Origin: RBG-13-51-18 sp050014095
GTDB taxonomy: Bacteria > Chloroflexota > Dehalococcoidia > Dehalococcoidales > RBG-16-60-22
DNA: 59,724 bases
Direction: 5' to 3'
NCBI GenBank assembly: GCA_050014095.1
Contig: JBEKDZ010000007.1
Span: 1 to 59,724 of the forward strand
The translations under genes were made by a program, and so were the position numbers. Below the pieces are notes generated by a model. The model did no database searches, was not told the origin of the DNA, and saw nothing but the letters and a program-made list of their open reading frames with translations. This document shows positions 43,129 to 51,282 of this stretch, one piece after another; positions within the stretch are counted from its first letter, which is position 1, and each line of letters begins with the position of its first letter.

Positions 43129-43190
43129 CTAATCAGCATATAATCTGCCGTAAGGATTGAGGTAACATGGGAAAAGTTTGATAAACTTCC
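43129..43190 (-). pseudogene. C-terminal gene remnant upstream of amtB copy 2
   Basis: About 20 codons read GKFIKLFPCYLNPYGRLYAD and a TAG. They match the tail FIKLYPRFLRPYGRLYAYW of the remnant upstream of amtB copy 1. An in-frame TAA stands a few codons upstream, so only the tail survives. It shows that the duplicated segment extended beyond amtB. Confidence 0.45.
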
Positions 43191-43233
43191 CTCGACCTTA
43201 TAACCAGCGAGCTAAGTAAGATATTTTAGATAC

Positions 43234-43263
43234 AAAAAGCCCCGGCTTATTACGGCTGGGGCT
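43234..43263 (-). terminator. Strong terminator at the end of repeat copy R3
   Basis: On the minus strand AGCCCCAGCC and GGCCGGGGCT-type arms (9 bp with one G-U, 6-7 base loop) are followed by TTTTT. It is homologous to the terminator at 13801-13831, and both follow CACCA plus about 10 bases. Confidence 0.7.
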
Positions 43264-43405
43264 AATATTATGTCTGGTGGAGACGGGGGAGGGTGCAACT
43301 CCACCTACCCACATAGCTAAATTAGTTCAAAAACGGAGGGCTTTCGCTGTTACTGATTGTGGGAGAACGTGAGAGACGGAGTCGCTATCTCCACCTACCC
43401 ACAAA
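43264..43405 (-). repeat. Intergenic repeat copy R3 (complete)
   Basis: On the minus strand it holds two copies of TGTGGGTAGGTGGAG about 75 bp apart. The first continues with GCGACTCCGTCTCTCACG, the second with TTGCACCCTCCCCCGTCTCC and ACCA. Between them lie CTCCCACAA, GTAACAGCG and CCTCCGTTTTTGA, which are shared with the 58.6 kb copy. The second half looks like a tmRNA 3' end (T-arm, acceptor, CCA) followed by a terminator. GGTGGAG and CTCCACC can also pair as a hairpin. Confidence 0.65.
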
Positions 43406-43611
43406 TAATGAATTTTAATTGTTACTTCTTTACTCTTCATCCTTTTGTTCAATATTGAAGTTGGAGAGTTATAAACGTACCTTAACAATTGAATATGCCA
43501 GACCCACATCTGAACGCTTGCTCTGTCTGGCGGGAAAATGAAGTGCTTCAGTCGAGAGCTATCCGACTAGAGCAAATTTAGTAAATGCGGTGGAGTACAA
43601 TACTAGACTGA

Positions 43612-43848
43612 GACAAGTATATCGCAGCAGCCGACAGGTTTCAACACAGGGAAAAGGCACGGGACAAAGGACTTGAAGCATACCATTATATTAAAGCTGA
43701 CGCCGATAAGCACATTCGGTTTGAAGACAATTTTCTCGCCCGGTTTTATAAAACGAAAAGTTTCACCGATAAATTCGAGGCCAGCTCCGACAACACGATA
43801 CGCTTCCGAGACGTCATAGGTATCGTAAGCTATCAGAGCGACTTTTGA
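43612..43848 (+). pseudogene. 3' fragment of an unidentified gene
   Basis: A frame of 78 codons follows a TGA (43609-43611) and has no start codon near its beginning. The translation (DKYIAAADRFQHREKARDKG, then LEAYHYIKADADKH, IRFEDNFLARFYKTKSF, ending TIRFRDVIGIVSYQSDF) is protein-like in composition. I read it as the C-terminal end of a gene lost by rearrangement. The family was not recognised. The surrounding 43406-44017 stretch otherwise holds no gene. Confidence 0.35.
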
Positions 43849-43899
43849 TTTGATAGAAATCGTATCTTTTAAAACAATAATAACTATGTGACATAAATA

Positions 43900-43925
43900 A
43901 TCAACTATACCGTTGAAGAGTTGAT
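43900..43925 (+). promoter_or_regulatory. Candidate regulator site upstream of the cupin-like genes
   Basis: ATCAACTAT (43900-43908) and AGTTGAT (43919-43925) repeat the arms of the 36-bp palindrome at 55076-55111, though with the arms facing outward. This is about 95 bases before the start at 44018. It would connect this operon to the same regulator. Confidence 0.3.
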
Positions 43926-44017
43926 AAATCTGGAAATAGCGTTTAGACTAGAAGCGATAATTGAACGGGCTCTTTGTATCCGGTAATAATCACGAAGGCT
44001 ATATACTGGGAGGAAGT

Positions 44018-45022
44018 ATGACTACGAAGAAATATGAATACCTGATTAAACCTTTGAGCATCGGCAGAAAAGATAAAGCTAAACTAAAAAAGAAGACAGG
44101 CAAACGGAATGTCTTTTTTAGTTTACCAGAATACGCTGAGCAAAAAGTGTGCTTAACCGGTAAAGAACTCGAGGGATTGAATCTATGTTTTGACTGGGAG
44201 TTCAAAACCAAGCTCGGCGATTGGCATGAGGCACGAGACCCTCATATTCATCCCTACCCTGAAGTCCAATTTTTTGTAGGTCTGGATACCGCTAATATAA
44301 ATTATCTCGGCGCGGAAGTCGAGACCTGCCTGGGCACGGAGCAGGAAACGTACTCTTTCGCCGAGCCAACGGTCATCGTTATTCCTGCCGGGCTTCCCCA
44401 CGGTCCCAACACGACAAAAAGAATTTATAGTCCCAAGGGCTTCGGTTTTTACGTGGCGGCGTTAAGCGCCGTAACGCAAACAGAGTGGATGGCGAACACC
44501 AAACCATGTCCGTCAAAAGGCAAATACGAACATCTGGTCAAGCCGTTAAAGGCGGGTTTACTAACCGAACGCGACAAATTCAACGCTTCCCGGTTTACCC
44601 AAGATGAACTACTTAAACGCGCTCAATTAACTAAGGAAAGCAAATTAATGCTTGGACCGGGTAACGCCGACCACCGGGCATGGTTTTACGGCAGAGACCT
44701 CGAGGGGCTGAACATAAATCTGGATTGGGGATTCTATAGTAAACCTGGTCTCTGGCACCGTGGCGTTGGCACACACACTCATCCCGTGGATGAAGTCCTG
44801 GTTTTCGCCGGCGTTGATCCGTCCGACATCGATTATCTCGGGGCAGAAATCGAAATCGACCTCGGCAAAGAACATGAGAGGTACATTATCGAGAAACCGT
44901 CGGTCGTTGTTTGCCCCGCCGGGCTGCCCCATTGTCCTATTATTACTCGCTGGATTGATAAACCCTATGCATTCTTTTCGATTAATCTTTCAAGCCAACC
45001 GGAAAGTTCGTATATCGATTAA
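44018..45022 (+). CDS. Cupin-like protein with two repeated domains, unknown function
   Basis: The start is the ATG at 44018, behind GGGAGGAAGT (the frame is open from 43961). The 334 residues consist of two similar halves (about 1-165 and 170-334). Each half begins KYE(Y/H)L(I/V)KPL and contains a HisxHP(Y/V)xEV metal-type motif (DPHIHPYPEV; GTHTHPVDEV), then YLGAE(V/I)E, ExExYxxExP(T/S)V and (V/I)PAGLPHxP. The spaced His/Glu residues fit a bicupin metal site. No known enzyme is recognised. A longer paralogue follows 50 bases downstream, so the two probably act together. Their location beside a CoA-transferase and dehydrogenase operon suggests a catabolic role. Confidence 0.7.
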   Translation: MTTKKYEYLIKPLSIGRKDKAKLKKKTGKRNVFFSLPEYAEQKVCLTGKELEGLNLCFDWEFKTKLGDWHEARDPHIHPYPEVQFFVGLDTANINYLGAEVETCLGTEQETYSFAEPTVIVIPAGLPHGPNTTKRIYSPKGFGFYVAALSAVTQTEWMANTKPCPSKGKYEHLVKPLKAGLLTERDKFNASRFTQDELLKRAQLTKESKLMLGPGNADHRAWFYGRDLEGLNINLDWGFYSKPGLWHRGVGTHTHPVDEVLVFAGVDPSDIDYLGAEIEIDLGKEHERYIIEKPSVVVCPAGLPHCPIITRWIDKPYAFFSINLSSQPESSYID

Positions 45023-45072
45023 CTATCCGTTGTATCGGTATTAGGTAATGTTATCAGGGAGGGGAATTAATA

Positions 45073-46143
45073 ATGGCAACCAGAAAATATGAACATTTAT
45101 TTAAACCTCTACGCATCGCGGCAATGCCCGGGGGCGGAGGTAATTTTTTCAGAAATACGGGGAACGCGGATGTCAACCGCTGGCTGAACGGCCGTGACCA
45201 TCTGGAAGGACTGGCTCTTAATTTTTCTTGGGGGTTTTATACCGGGTTGGGTGATTGGCACCCCGGCATGGACCCGCACGTACACCCTTACCCGGAATGC
45301 CTTGTATTCGTTGGGCTGGACCCCGACAGACCCGAGTATCTGGGGGCTAAAATGCAATACTGTCTGGGTAAAGAACTGGAGATACATTATTTCGATAAGC
45401 CTTCAGTGGTTATCGCGCCGGCGGGTTTTTCTCATTGCCCCTCGGTAACGCTGGACGTTACCAGCCCGATAGGCTATAGTTTTTTCATCATCTCCCTGGG
45501 CGCAGCACCCACTTCCCGGTGGCTGGGTGACGGGCCATCCGAAGAGCAGATAAAGCGGATGCAACCGCCCAAAGATTCCAACATCAAATCCCCCATGAAT
45601 TCCACCTTCGGGACCAAGCGTGTGCACGTTTCTGAAGAGACTATTTCTCGCGGGCATCTTTATGATAAATATGTTAAGCCGCTGGTGCCCAACACATTTG
45701 CAAAACGTAAGTTGAAAGTTGAAGAGAAAACCCTTTACGGCGAGATGGCCGCCGGTAATTTCATACCCGGCCCGGGTATGACGGAAAACGCGGTCTGGAT
45801 GTTCGGCAAGGACCTAGAAGGCGTGGATGTCAACTTCTGCTGGGGCATTCATAAAAACCCCGGCACATGGCTACGGGGTAAGGGCAGTGGGTCTCATACA
45901 CATCCCAAAGATGAAGTGTTACTTTTCGCGGGTACGGACCCATCCAACATCGACTATCTCGGAGCAGAAATACAGATTGATATGGGCCCAGAACATGAAA
46001 GGTATGTTATTATCGAGCCGACGGCGGTGGTTGTCCCTGCCGGTTTTCCTCACGGGAACATCGTCACCAGGTGGGTGGATAGGCCTTTCGGTTTCTTATT
46101 GATGTCTCTTGCCGCGAAACACGAAACGACATATATAGACTAA
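45073..46143 (+). CDS. Cupin-like protein, longer paralogue, unknown function
   Basis: The 356-residue protein has the same two-domain layout as the gene upstream: MATRKYEHLFKPL, then DPHVHPYPECLVFVGLD, EYLGAKMQYCLGKELE and APAGFSHCPS in the first half, and GSHTHPKDEVLLFAGTDP, YLGAEIQIDMGPEHERY and VPAGFPHGN in the second. A linker of about 40 residues with many Pro and Lys (residues 150-190) separates the halves. Its His and Glu positions are conserved in both halves. GGGAGGGGA lies 9 bases before the ATG. A 7-bp hairpin, ACCTCCC/GGGAGGT (46166-46190), follows and may separate it from the convergent operon. Confidence 0.7.
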   Translation: MATRKYEHLFKPLRIAAMPGGGGNFFRNTGNADVNRWLNGRDHLEGLALNFSWGFYTGLGDWHPGMDPHVHPYPECLVFVGLDPDRPEYLGAKMQYCLGKELEIHYFDKPSVVIAPAGFSHCPSVTLDVTSPIGYSFFIISLGAAPTSRWLGDGPSEEQIKRMQPPKDSNIKSPMNSTFGTKRVHVSEETISRGHLYDKYVKPLVPNTFAKRKLKVEEKTLYGEMAAGNFIPGPGMTENAVWMFGKDLEGVDVNFCWGIHKNPGTWLRGKGSGSHTHPKDEVLLFAGTDPSNIDYLGAEIQIDMGPEHERYVIIEPTAVVVPAGFPHGNIVTRWVDRPFGFLLMSLAAKHETTYID

Positions 46144-46265
46144 CTTAAATAACTTTACCTACCTCCCTAACCCCCTCCTCGTGTGGGAGGTGGTGAAGTA
46201 TCTCGACCGCTCTGATAAAGAATGGCTAGGATTAACCGTGTTTCTTGGAAGGTAATTGAACAGTG

Positions 46266-47063
46266 CTATTTATTTGATTTATTATTTCCCAGCCATGATT
46301 CCAGATAGCCGTAGGCTGTCCATCCCCCATCCACGACTATTGTCTGTCCTACAATGTGGTGTGAGTCCTCCGATGCTAAAAATACGACAGAATCAGCCAC
46401 ATCTCCGGGTTTAGCCAGCTTGCCGTTAGGAGTCCGGCCCGCCAGTTCTTTAACATCCAGGGTTCCTTTAGTTACCAAGCCCTTAACAAGATCCGTTTCA
46501 ACATATCCCGGAGCTACGGCATTAACGTTGATATCGTATCTGGCCCATTCACAGCCCAATACTTTAGTTAAAGCTATAACACCGGCTTTAGCACTGCAAT
46601 AACAAGCTCTCTCCGGAAAGGCGTCAATACCATTAACGGAAGCGATGTTGATGATTTTCCCGCTTTTCTGTTTAATCATTTCCTGGCCGGCTGCCTGGCT
46701 GCAGAAAAAGACTCCGTTAAGCATCACATCGATGCCACGCCGCCAAAGACTTTCCTCAAGTTTTTCCGATGGGCTGACGGTAGCCATACCGGCGTTATTA
46801 ACTAAAATATCAATCTTGCCAAACTGTATTATTACTTCATTGATCATTTTTTCAACCGAGGTTTTATCAGCAACATCAGCTCTAACAACGAAAGAGCCGC
46901 GTCCCAGATTCACAATTTCACGGACGACTTTTTCCGCTTCCGAAACCGAAGACGAGCAATTAACCGCAACATCAGCGCCTTCCTTGGCAAGAGCTAAAGC
47001 AATCGCCCGGCCGATGCCGCGGCTGGCGCCAGTTACAAGGGCTGCTTTTCCTTCAAGCTTCAT
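46266..47063 (-). CDS. Short-chain dehydrogenase/reductase (FabG-like)
   Basis: The 265-residue NAD(P)-dependent enzyme has the cofactor motif TGASRGIG near residue 12, NNAG near 90, a catalytic Ser in NIASVNG and the Y-x3-K pair in YCSAK near 157. It oxidises or reduces a hydroxyl/keto group, probably on an acyl-CoA or hydroxy acid. It is the last gene of the ten-gene minus-strand operon and its start touches the stop of the CoA-transferase gene. The second SDR of the operon (49514) is related but not close, so two different steps are likely. Confidence 0.82.
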   Translation of the reverse strand: MKLEGKAALVTGASRGIGRAIALALAKEGADVAVNCSSSVSEAEKVVREIVNLGRGSFVVRADVADKTSVEKMINEVIIQFGKIDILVNNAGMATVSPSEKLEESLWRRGIDVMLNGVFFCSQAAGQEMIKQKSGKIINIASVNGIDAFPERACYCSAKAGVIALTKVLGCEWARYDINVNAVAPGYVETDLVKGLVTKGTLDVKELAGRTPNGKLAKPGDVADSVVFLASEDSHHIVGQTIVVDGGWTAYGYLESWLGNNKSNK

Positions 47064-48280
47064 TACGGTATAACTCCAGCTTCTTTAAGTTTTGCCAGTT
47101 CTTCCCAGGTGTAGCCGTTTTCCAGTAAGACTTCTTCAGTATGAGCGCCTAGCTGCGGGGCTACCCATTTTATCTCAGCGGGAGTTTCACTGAACTGGAC
47201 AGGGCTATTCAACAGCCGTGCCTTGCCTACGATGGGGTGCTCGATATCCGTGTAGAAATTGTTCACGATAGCCTGTTCATCCTTCAGAATTTCGGCGATG
47301 GTCTGGTTGCCGCTGACGATAAGGTCATTTGCCCGAAATTCCTTCTCCCACTCCGCCCAGGTCCTGGAAGCCATGATTTCATCAAGCAGGGCAACCAGTT
47401 CCTCAGCGTGCTGTTCCCGGCTTTCCATCGTGGCATAGCGGGGGTCATTTATCCATTCCGTCTTGCCAATGGCCTTGCAGAACGGGGCCCAATACTCCTG
47501 GGTGGGGTGGCACATCATGCACCACCTGTCCTTACATCGGTAGGATGTGTACATCGGATTCGGTGCACGTTTTCTGTCCCATCTGGGCTGGGGATGGCCG
47601 TAGAGAGCGGTCTGAAAATCCAGCCCCAAGATCCAGGCAGCTGCATGGTATAACGAAAGCTCCAGCCCCTGCCCCTTGCCCGTCTTTTGCTTGTAGTAGA
47701 GGGCGGCGAGAAGCCCACTCGTAATTTGAGCTGACGAAACGATATCCATCATACCCGGACGTGAAATTGGAGGTGGGTTCTCCGGGCCAGAGCTTACCAA
47801 GTCCATTAGCCCACCATATGACCAGGCGGCGACATAATCATAACCACGATCGTTCGCCTTTGGGCCGTTTGATCCATACCCAGTAAGTACGAAATGAATT
47901 AGACCTGGATACTTGCCTTTGAGGCTGGCATAGTCCAGGCCATATTTCTTCAACACGTCCGTAGAATAATTGCTAGCAAAAATATCGGCATTCTCAAGGA
48001 GCTTGTAGAGTACTTCCTGACCCTTTTTCTCCCGTAGATTCAATACCACACTCCTCTTGTTCCGGTTCAGAAACTCAAAGTGGAGCTCAATGTCTCCCTT
48101 TTCTAGATGGAGCAGCAACGGCCCCCGATTAAAGCTGACGAGGCTCCTCTGCCAATCGCCCCATGTCGGCTCGATTTTAATAACATCGGCACCCCAGTCG
48201 GCTAGGACGGCGGTGGCAGCCGGTACGCCGACAACCTGCTCAAATCCAATTATTTTAACACCATCGAGTAATCCAGCCAT
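47063..48280 (-). CDS. CaiB/BaiF (family III) CoA-transferase with Glu in place of catalytic Asp
   Basis: The 405-residue protein starts LLDGVKIIGFEQVVGVPAA and has ADWGADVIKIEP and NKRSVVLNLREKKGQEVL. The segment that carries the catalytic Asp in relatives (GQYIDQSQ, GQFVDVSM in the pair at 19-21 kb) reads GQGLELSLYH, so Glu stands at that position. The enzyme may use Glu, or have a changed or lost activity. It lies between the small cupin gene and an SDR gene in the catabolic operon, where it would charge an imported acid with CoA. Confidence 0.8.
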   Translation of the reverse strand: MAGLLDGVKIIGFEQVVGVPAATAVLADWGADVIKIEPTWGDWQRSLVSFNRGPLLLHLEKGDIELHFEFLNRNKRSVVLNLREKKGQEVLYKLLENADIFASNYSTDVLKKYGLDYASLKGKYPGLIHFVLTGYGSNGPKANDRGYDYVAAWSYGGLMDLVSSGPENPPPISRPGMMDIVSSAQITSGLLAALYYKQKTGKGQGLELSLYHAAAWILGLDFQTALYGHPQPRWDRKRAPNPMYTSYRCKDRWCMMCHPTQEYWAPFCKAIGKTEWINDPRYATMESREQHAEELVALLDEIMASRTWAEWEKEFRANDLIVSGNQTIAEILKDEQAIVNNFYTDIEHPIVGKARLLNSPVQFSETPAEIKWVAPQLGAHTEEVLLENGYTWEELAKLKEAGVIP

Positions 48281-48293
48281 AATACCAGTTCCC

Positions 48294-48632
48294 TTAATAA
48301 TTAATGACCACCAGCATCGTCACCAGTTTATTGGTCTTGTTAATGATTTCCCGGCCTTCATTCGGAGCTAAATAAAGCGAATCCATGGGGCCAAGGGTAA
48401 GCTCTTCCTTTTTGTTTTTTACGGTGAGCTCTCCATCCAGGACAACGTATACCTTTTCATTAGGATTATCTTCGTATGCCCATTCGGCGCCGCCGCCGGG
48501 CAGGAAATAAGATAGCCCTACCCAGAACTTCTGAATGCCGGTTTCTTCTTTCCCCTGGAGTCGCATCGCGGTCATATTAAAATGCTTGGCGGCAGCGTAA
48601 GGTTTTACTTCAGATAAGCTGACCTTTTTCAT
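48294..48632 (-). CDS. Small single-domain cupin protein
   Basis: The 112-residue protein has a cupin barrel: FLPGGGAEWAYEDNPNEKVYVVLDGEL as motif 1 (about residues 43-70) and GPMDSLYLAPNEGREIINKT as motif 2. The usual metal-binding His residues of motif 1 (HxH) are replaced by AEWAYE, so metal binding is doubtful. GAAGG lies 9 bases upstream of the ATG. It stands between the cyclase-family hydrolase and the CoA-transferase gene. Small cupins of this type are isomerases, decarboxylases or binding proteins; the sequence does not decide. Confidence 0.65.
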   Translation of the reverse strand: MKKVSLSEVKPYAAAKHFNMTAMRLQGKEETGIQKFWVGLSYFLPGGGAEWAYEDNPNEKVYVVLDGELTVKNKKEELTLGPMDSLYLAPNEGREIINKTNKLVTMLVVINY

Positions 48633-48665
48633 ATTACCTTCCTCATTAGTTATAATTGCCCTCGT

Positions 48666-49475
48666 TTATTGTGTTCCGTATTTGTAAACGCGGTCAGGCA
48701 CGTTATTCAGGTCTTTCTCGTCGATATAGGCGACCATCCGGACAATCGAGCCATCGCCCATATACCAGCGGATGGGGAAACCGGATATTTTACAGCGTTT
48801 ACCGACGACTTTAGCGATGTCGCCGCCGACATTTTCCCAACCGAGAATACCATTACGCATTAATAAATTATGGCAGGGTTCCCATTCGGAGAAATCGTCA
48901 ATTACTTCATGACCGCCGGAAAACTTCTTGTATTCATCAAAAAGGTCTTTCCGCAACGGGCCAGGACCGTGAGGGCCGATAGCGGTATGCAGCGGATGGT
49001 CCAAGGCCTGCTGGTCGACACCTACCGCTTTGACTTTATGAGCGACAAACCATTCGCCGGCTTCCCTACCCAGACCGGGAGAATAGCAAAAATACTGGGT
49101 AGAATCACCCCAATACTTATTCCAGCCTGTATGGACGATAATAATATCGCCTTCTTTCATCGGTAATTTTTTGTTGGCGGCGTCAAGGTCTTTAGCCGTG
49201 ATTAGTTCCCATTTGCCTTTGGGGATATCCCAGACTACAGCGTCGCCATAATAGCACGTCAAAGGAATTTCATGGGTAAAGCGCCCTCCCTCGAATACAT
49301 GAGCCGGCGAATCGGCATGAGTAGTACAATGCATCGTGGTCGTCACTATCTGCGAGAGGACGCCGGACTTCGCCATATAGTGCATTCTTTCAATCTTGAC
49401 ATCGGCAAAATACGGCCATAACGGACAACCGTTGCCGAATGGGTGGCTTAAGTCTACCAGTATTTCTTTTCCCAT
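48666..49475 (-). CDS. Cyclase-family metal-dependent hydrolase (KynB-like)
   Basis: The 269-residue protein has the PF04199 signature HCTTHADSPAHVF near residue 49 (HxxTHxDxPxH, metal ligands), the DLSHPFGNG start and VDQQALDHP near 155. Relatives hydrolyse N-formylkynurenine, cyclic amides or isatin, or open lactone-like rings. A ring-opening hydrolysis in the catabolic operon is plausible. It lies 38 bases after the SDR gene. The substrate is unknown. Confidence 0.78.
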   Translation of the reverse strand: MGKEILVDLSHPFGNGCPLWPYFADVKIERMHYMAKSGVLSQIVTTTMHCTTHADSPAHVFEGGRFTHEIPLTCYYGDAVVWDIPKGKWELITAKDLDAANKKLPMKEGDIIIVHTGWNKYWGDSTQYFCYSPGLGREAGEWFVAHKVKAVGVDQQALDHPLHTAIGPHGPGPLRKDLFDEYKKFSGGHEVIDDFSEWEPCHNLLMRNGILGWENVGGDIAKVVGKRCKISGFPIRWYMGDGSIVRMVAYIDEKDLNNVPDRVYKYGTQ

Positions 49476-49513
49476 GACTTGTTCTCCTTTTCTTTACATT
49501 AATGAATTGCTAT

Positions 49514-50278
49514 CTACCAGGTGGTAACACCACCATCAATATATAAAATCTGCCCGGTCACGAAGCTTGATGCATCAGAGGCAAAAAAGACCGTCGGACC
49601 GACAATGTCCTCCGGGAGCGCCCATTTGCCCATCGGGATACGGTCTCTCATTTGCTTAGCGTAAGCCGGGTCGGCCAGGGCGTCTTTGGTGAGGTCCGTC
49701 TCAACGATGGTCGGGGCTACGGCATTTACCAGAACGTTGCTTTTCGCCCATTCGCAGGCCAGGGTACGAGTAAGCGTATCCACGGCACCTTTGCTGGGGC
49801 AATATGCCGCGTAGCCAGCGGGTAGTCCGTATCTGCCTCTTACGGAGGAAATATTGATAATTCTGCCACTTTTCTGCTGCAACATTACCCGACCGACTGC
49901 CTGGCAGCAGAGGAAGGTGCCGCGGGTGTTGATATCCATTACTTTCTGCCAATCATCGATCGGGAAAGTATCGGCGGGTTTACGAATAGCCAGTCCGGCG
50001 CCGTTGACCAAAATATCAATACGGCCGAAAGCTTTAACGACCTTATCCGCCATTGCATTGACCTGTTTTTCATCAGTAACATCAACGGCTATCGCCATTG
50101 ATTTTCTGCCTTTTGCCTCTATCTCTTTTACCACACCCTTGAGCGCTTCAAGGTTGCGGCTGGCGACTGCGACATCGGCGCCGGCGTCCGCTAAACCTAA
50201 GGCTATGGCTTTACCGATACCGCCGTGCCCGCCGACTACGAGGGCAACTTTATCAGTTAGGTCAAACAATTCGTTCAT
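49514..50278 (-). CDS. Short-chain dehydrogenase/reductase
   Basis: The 254-residue enzyme has GGHGGIGKAIA as cofactor motif near residue 16, NGAG near 90, the Ser in NISSVRG and Y-x3-K in YCPSKGA. The usual T/S-G of TGxxxGIG is VGGHGGIG, a mild change. It acts on a hydroxyl or keto group with NAD(P). It follows the Liv permease gene by 47 bases and starts the enzymatic part of the operon. Confidence 0.83.
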   Translation of the reverse strand: MNELFDLTDKVALVVGGHGGIGKAIALGLADAGADVAVASRNLEALKGVVKEIEAKGRKSMAIAVDVTDEKQVNAMADKVVKAFGRIDILVNGAGLAIRKPADTFPIDDWQKVMDINTRGTFLCCQAVGRVMLQQKSGRIINISSVRGRYGLPAGYAAYCPSKGAVDTLTRTLACEWAKSNVLVNAVAPTIVETDLTKDALADPAYAKQMRDRIPMGKWALPEDIVGPTVFFASDASSFVTGQILYIDGGVTTW

Positions 50279-50325
50279 CGTAAACCTCTCAATTATTTAC
50301 TATTAAATTATTCGGAAACCGAACT

Positions 50326-51282
50326 TTATATTTTGTTAGCGGATCTTTTGCCCCAACGTGAAAGCCAGGGGCGAATTAGATCGACACCGCCCATTAATCC
50401 TTGTGGCAAAAACAACATCACGATGATAAACAGAAAACCGAATACAATGAGGTTTGCCTGCCCGAGAGTAAGCGAAAAAATATAACCCAGAATTACGAGG
50501 AAAATACTGCCCAGAACCGGACCCAGTAGTGTTCCACCGCCGCCAATTATCACTGCGATGACAGCTGAAAACGTCCAGTTTAAACCGAAAATATCACCTG
50601 TGTAATAGAAGTAGAGACGGAAGTAAGCATATAAACCACCGGCCAGGCCGGCAATAAAAGCGCTGATTAATAAAGATATTACCTTATATTTAAATGTGTT
50701 TACACCCATTACTTGGGCTGCTTGTTCCTCATCCCGTATAGCTACCAGCGCTTGTCCCAACTTGGAACGCCGGATATAGTAAATGGCTATCAGTACAATT
50801 ACAACTAAAACCAGCCCGAGATAATAGCGATAATCTATATTATATGATTGTACATAATCCCCACGGGTGGTAATTGACCGATTAAAAATGTTCTGCATAA
50901 TTACCTGTAAGGCCTGAGCTAATGCCAATGTCCCCACAGCAAAATACATGCCTTTTAACCGTAGGGTTGGGATGCCGATAAGGGCGGCCAAAATAATTGC
51001 GGATAAACTGCCGACCAACACACAAATAACAATTGGTATTCCTGTAACCCATATAAAATGCGTGACCATGACAGAACATCCGAAGAAAGCTGCAATTCCC
51101 AGGTTAATCTGACCGGTATAACCTCCAATTAAGTTCCAGCTCTGAGCTAGCAGGATATATATTAATAACGTGACAAGCTGGTTCATAATGCCGGTTCCAA
51201 GGTTAATGAATAGTGGCACGAAAATCATGATGGCCAAAACAAGCCCGGATATTGATATTGTTTTCCAATTGATTCCTATCAA
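50326..51282 (-). CDS. Liv-type ABC transporter permease (LivM)
   Basis: The 318-residue permease has about nine helices and the family segment AIRDEEQAAQVMGVNTFKYK near residues 195-215, the loop that contacts the ATPases. It overlaps the LivH gene by 4 bases. With LivH, LivF, LivG and the binding protein it forms a complete importer. Members of this class carry branched-chain amino acids, and in anaerobes often aromatic or short-chain acids. Confidence 0.87.
   Translation of the reverse strand: MIGINWKTISISGLVLAIMIFVPLFINLGTGIMNQLVTLLIYILLAQSWNLIGGYTGQINLGIAAFFGCSVMVTHFIWVTGIPIVICVLVGSLSAIILAALIGIPTLRLKGMYFAVGTLALAQALQVIMQNIFNRSITTRGDYVQSYNIDYRYYLGLVLVVIVLIAIYYIRRSKLGQALVAIRDEEQAAQVMGVNTFKYKVISLLISAFIAGLAGGLYAYFRLYFYYTGDIFGLNWTFSAVIAVIIGGGGTLLGPVLGSIFLVILGYIFSLTLGQANLIVFGFLFIIVMLFLPQGLMGGVDLIRPWLSRWGKRSANKI

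Noticed and set aside
43264..43405. The repeat as a functional tRNA or tmRNA gene
   Set aside because: Only a T-arm/acceptor-like 3' part is present. No 5' acceptor strand, D-arm, anticodon arm or tag-coding region can be found, and the T-stem has an extra base.
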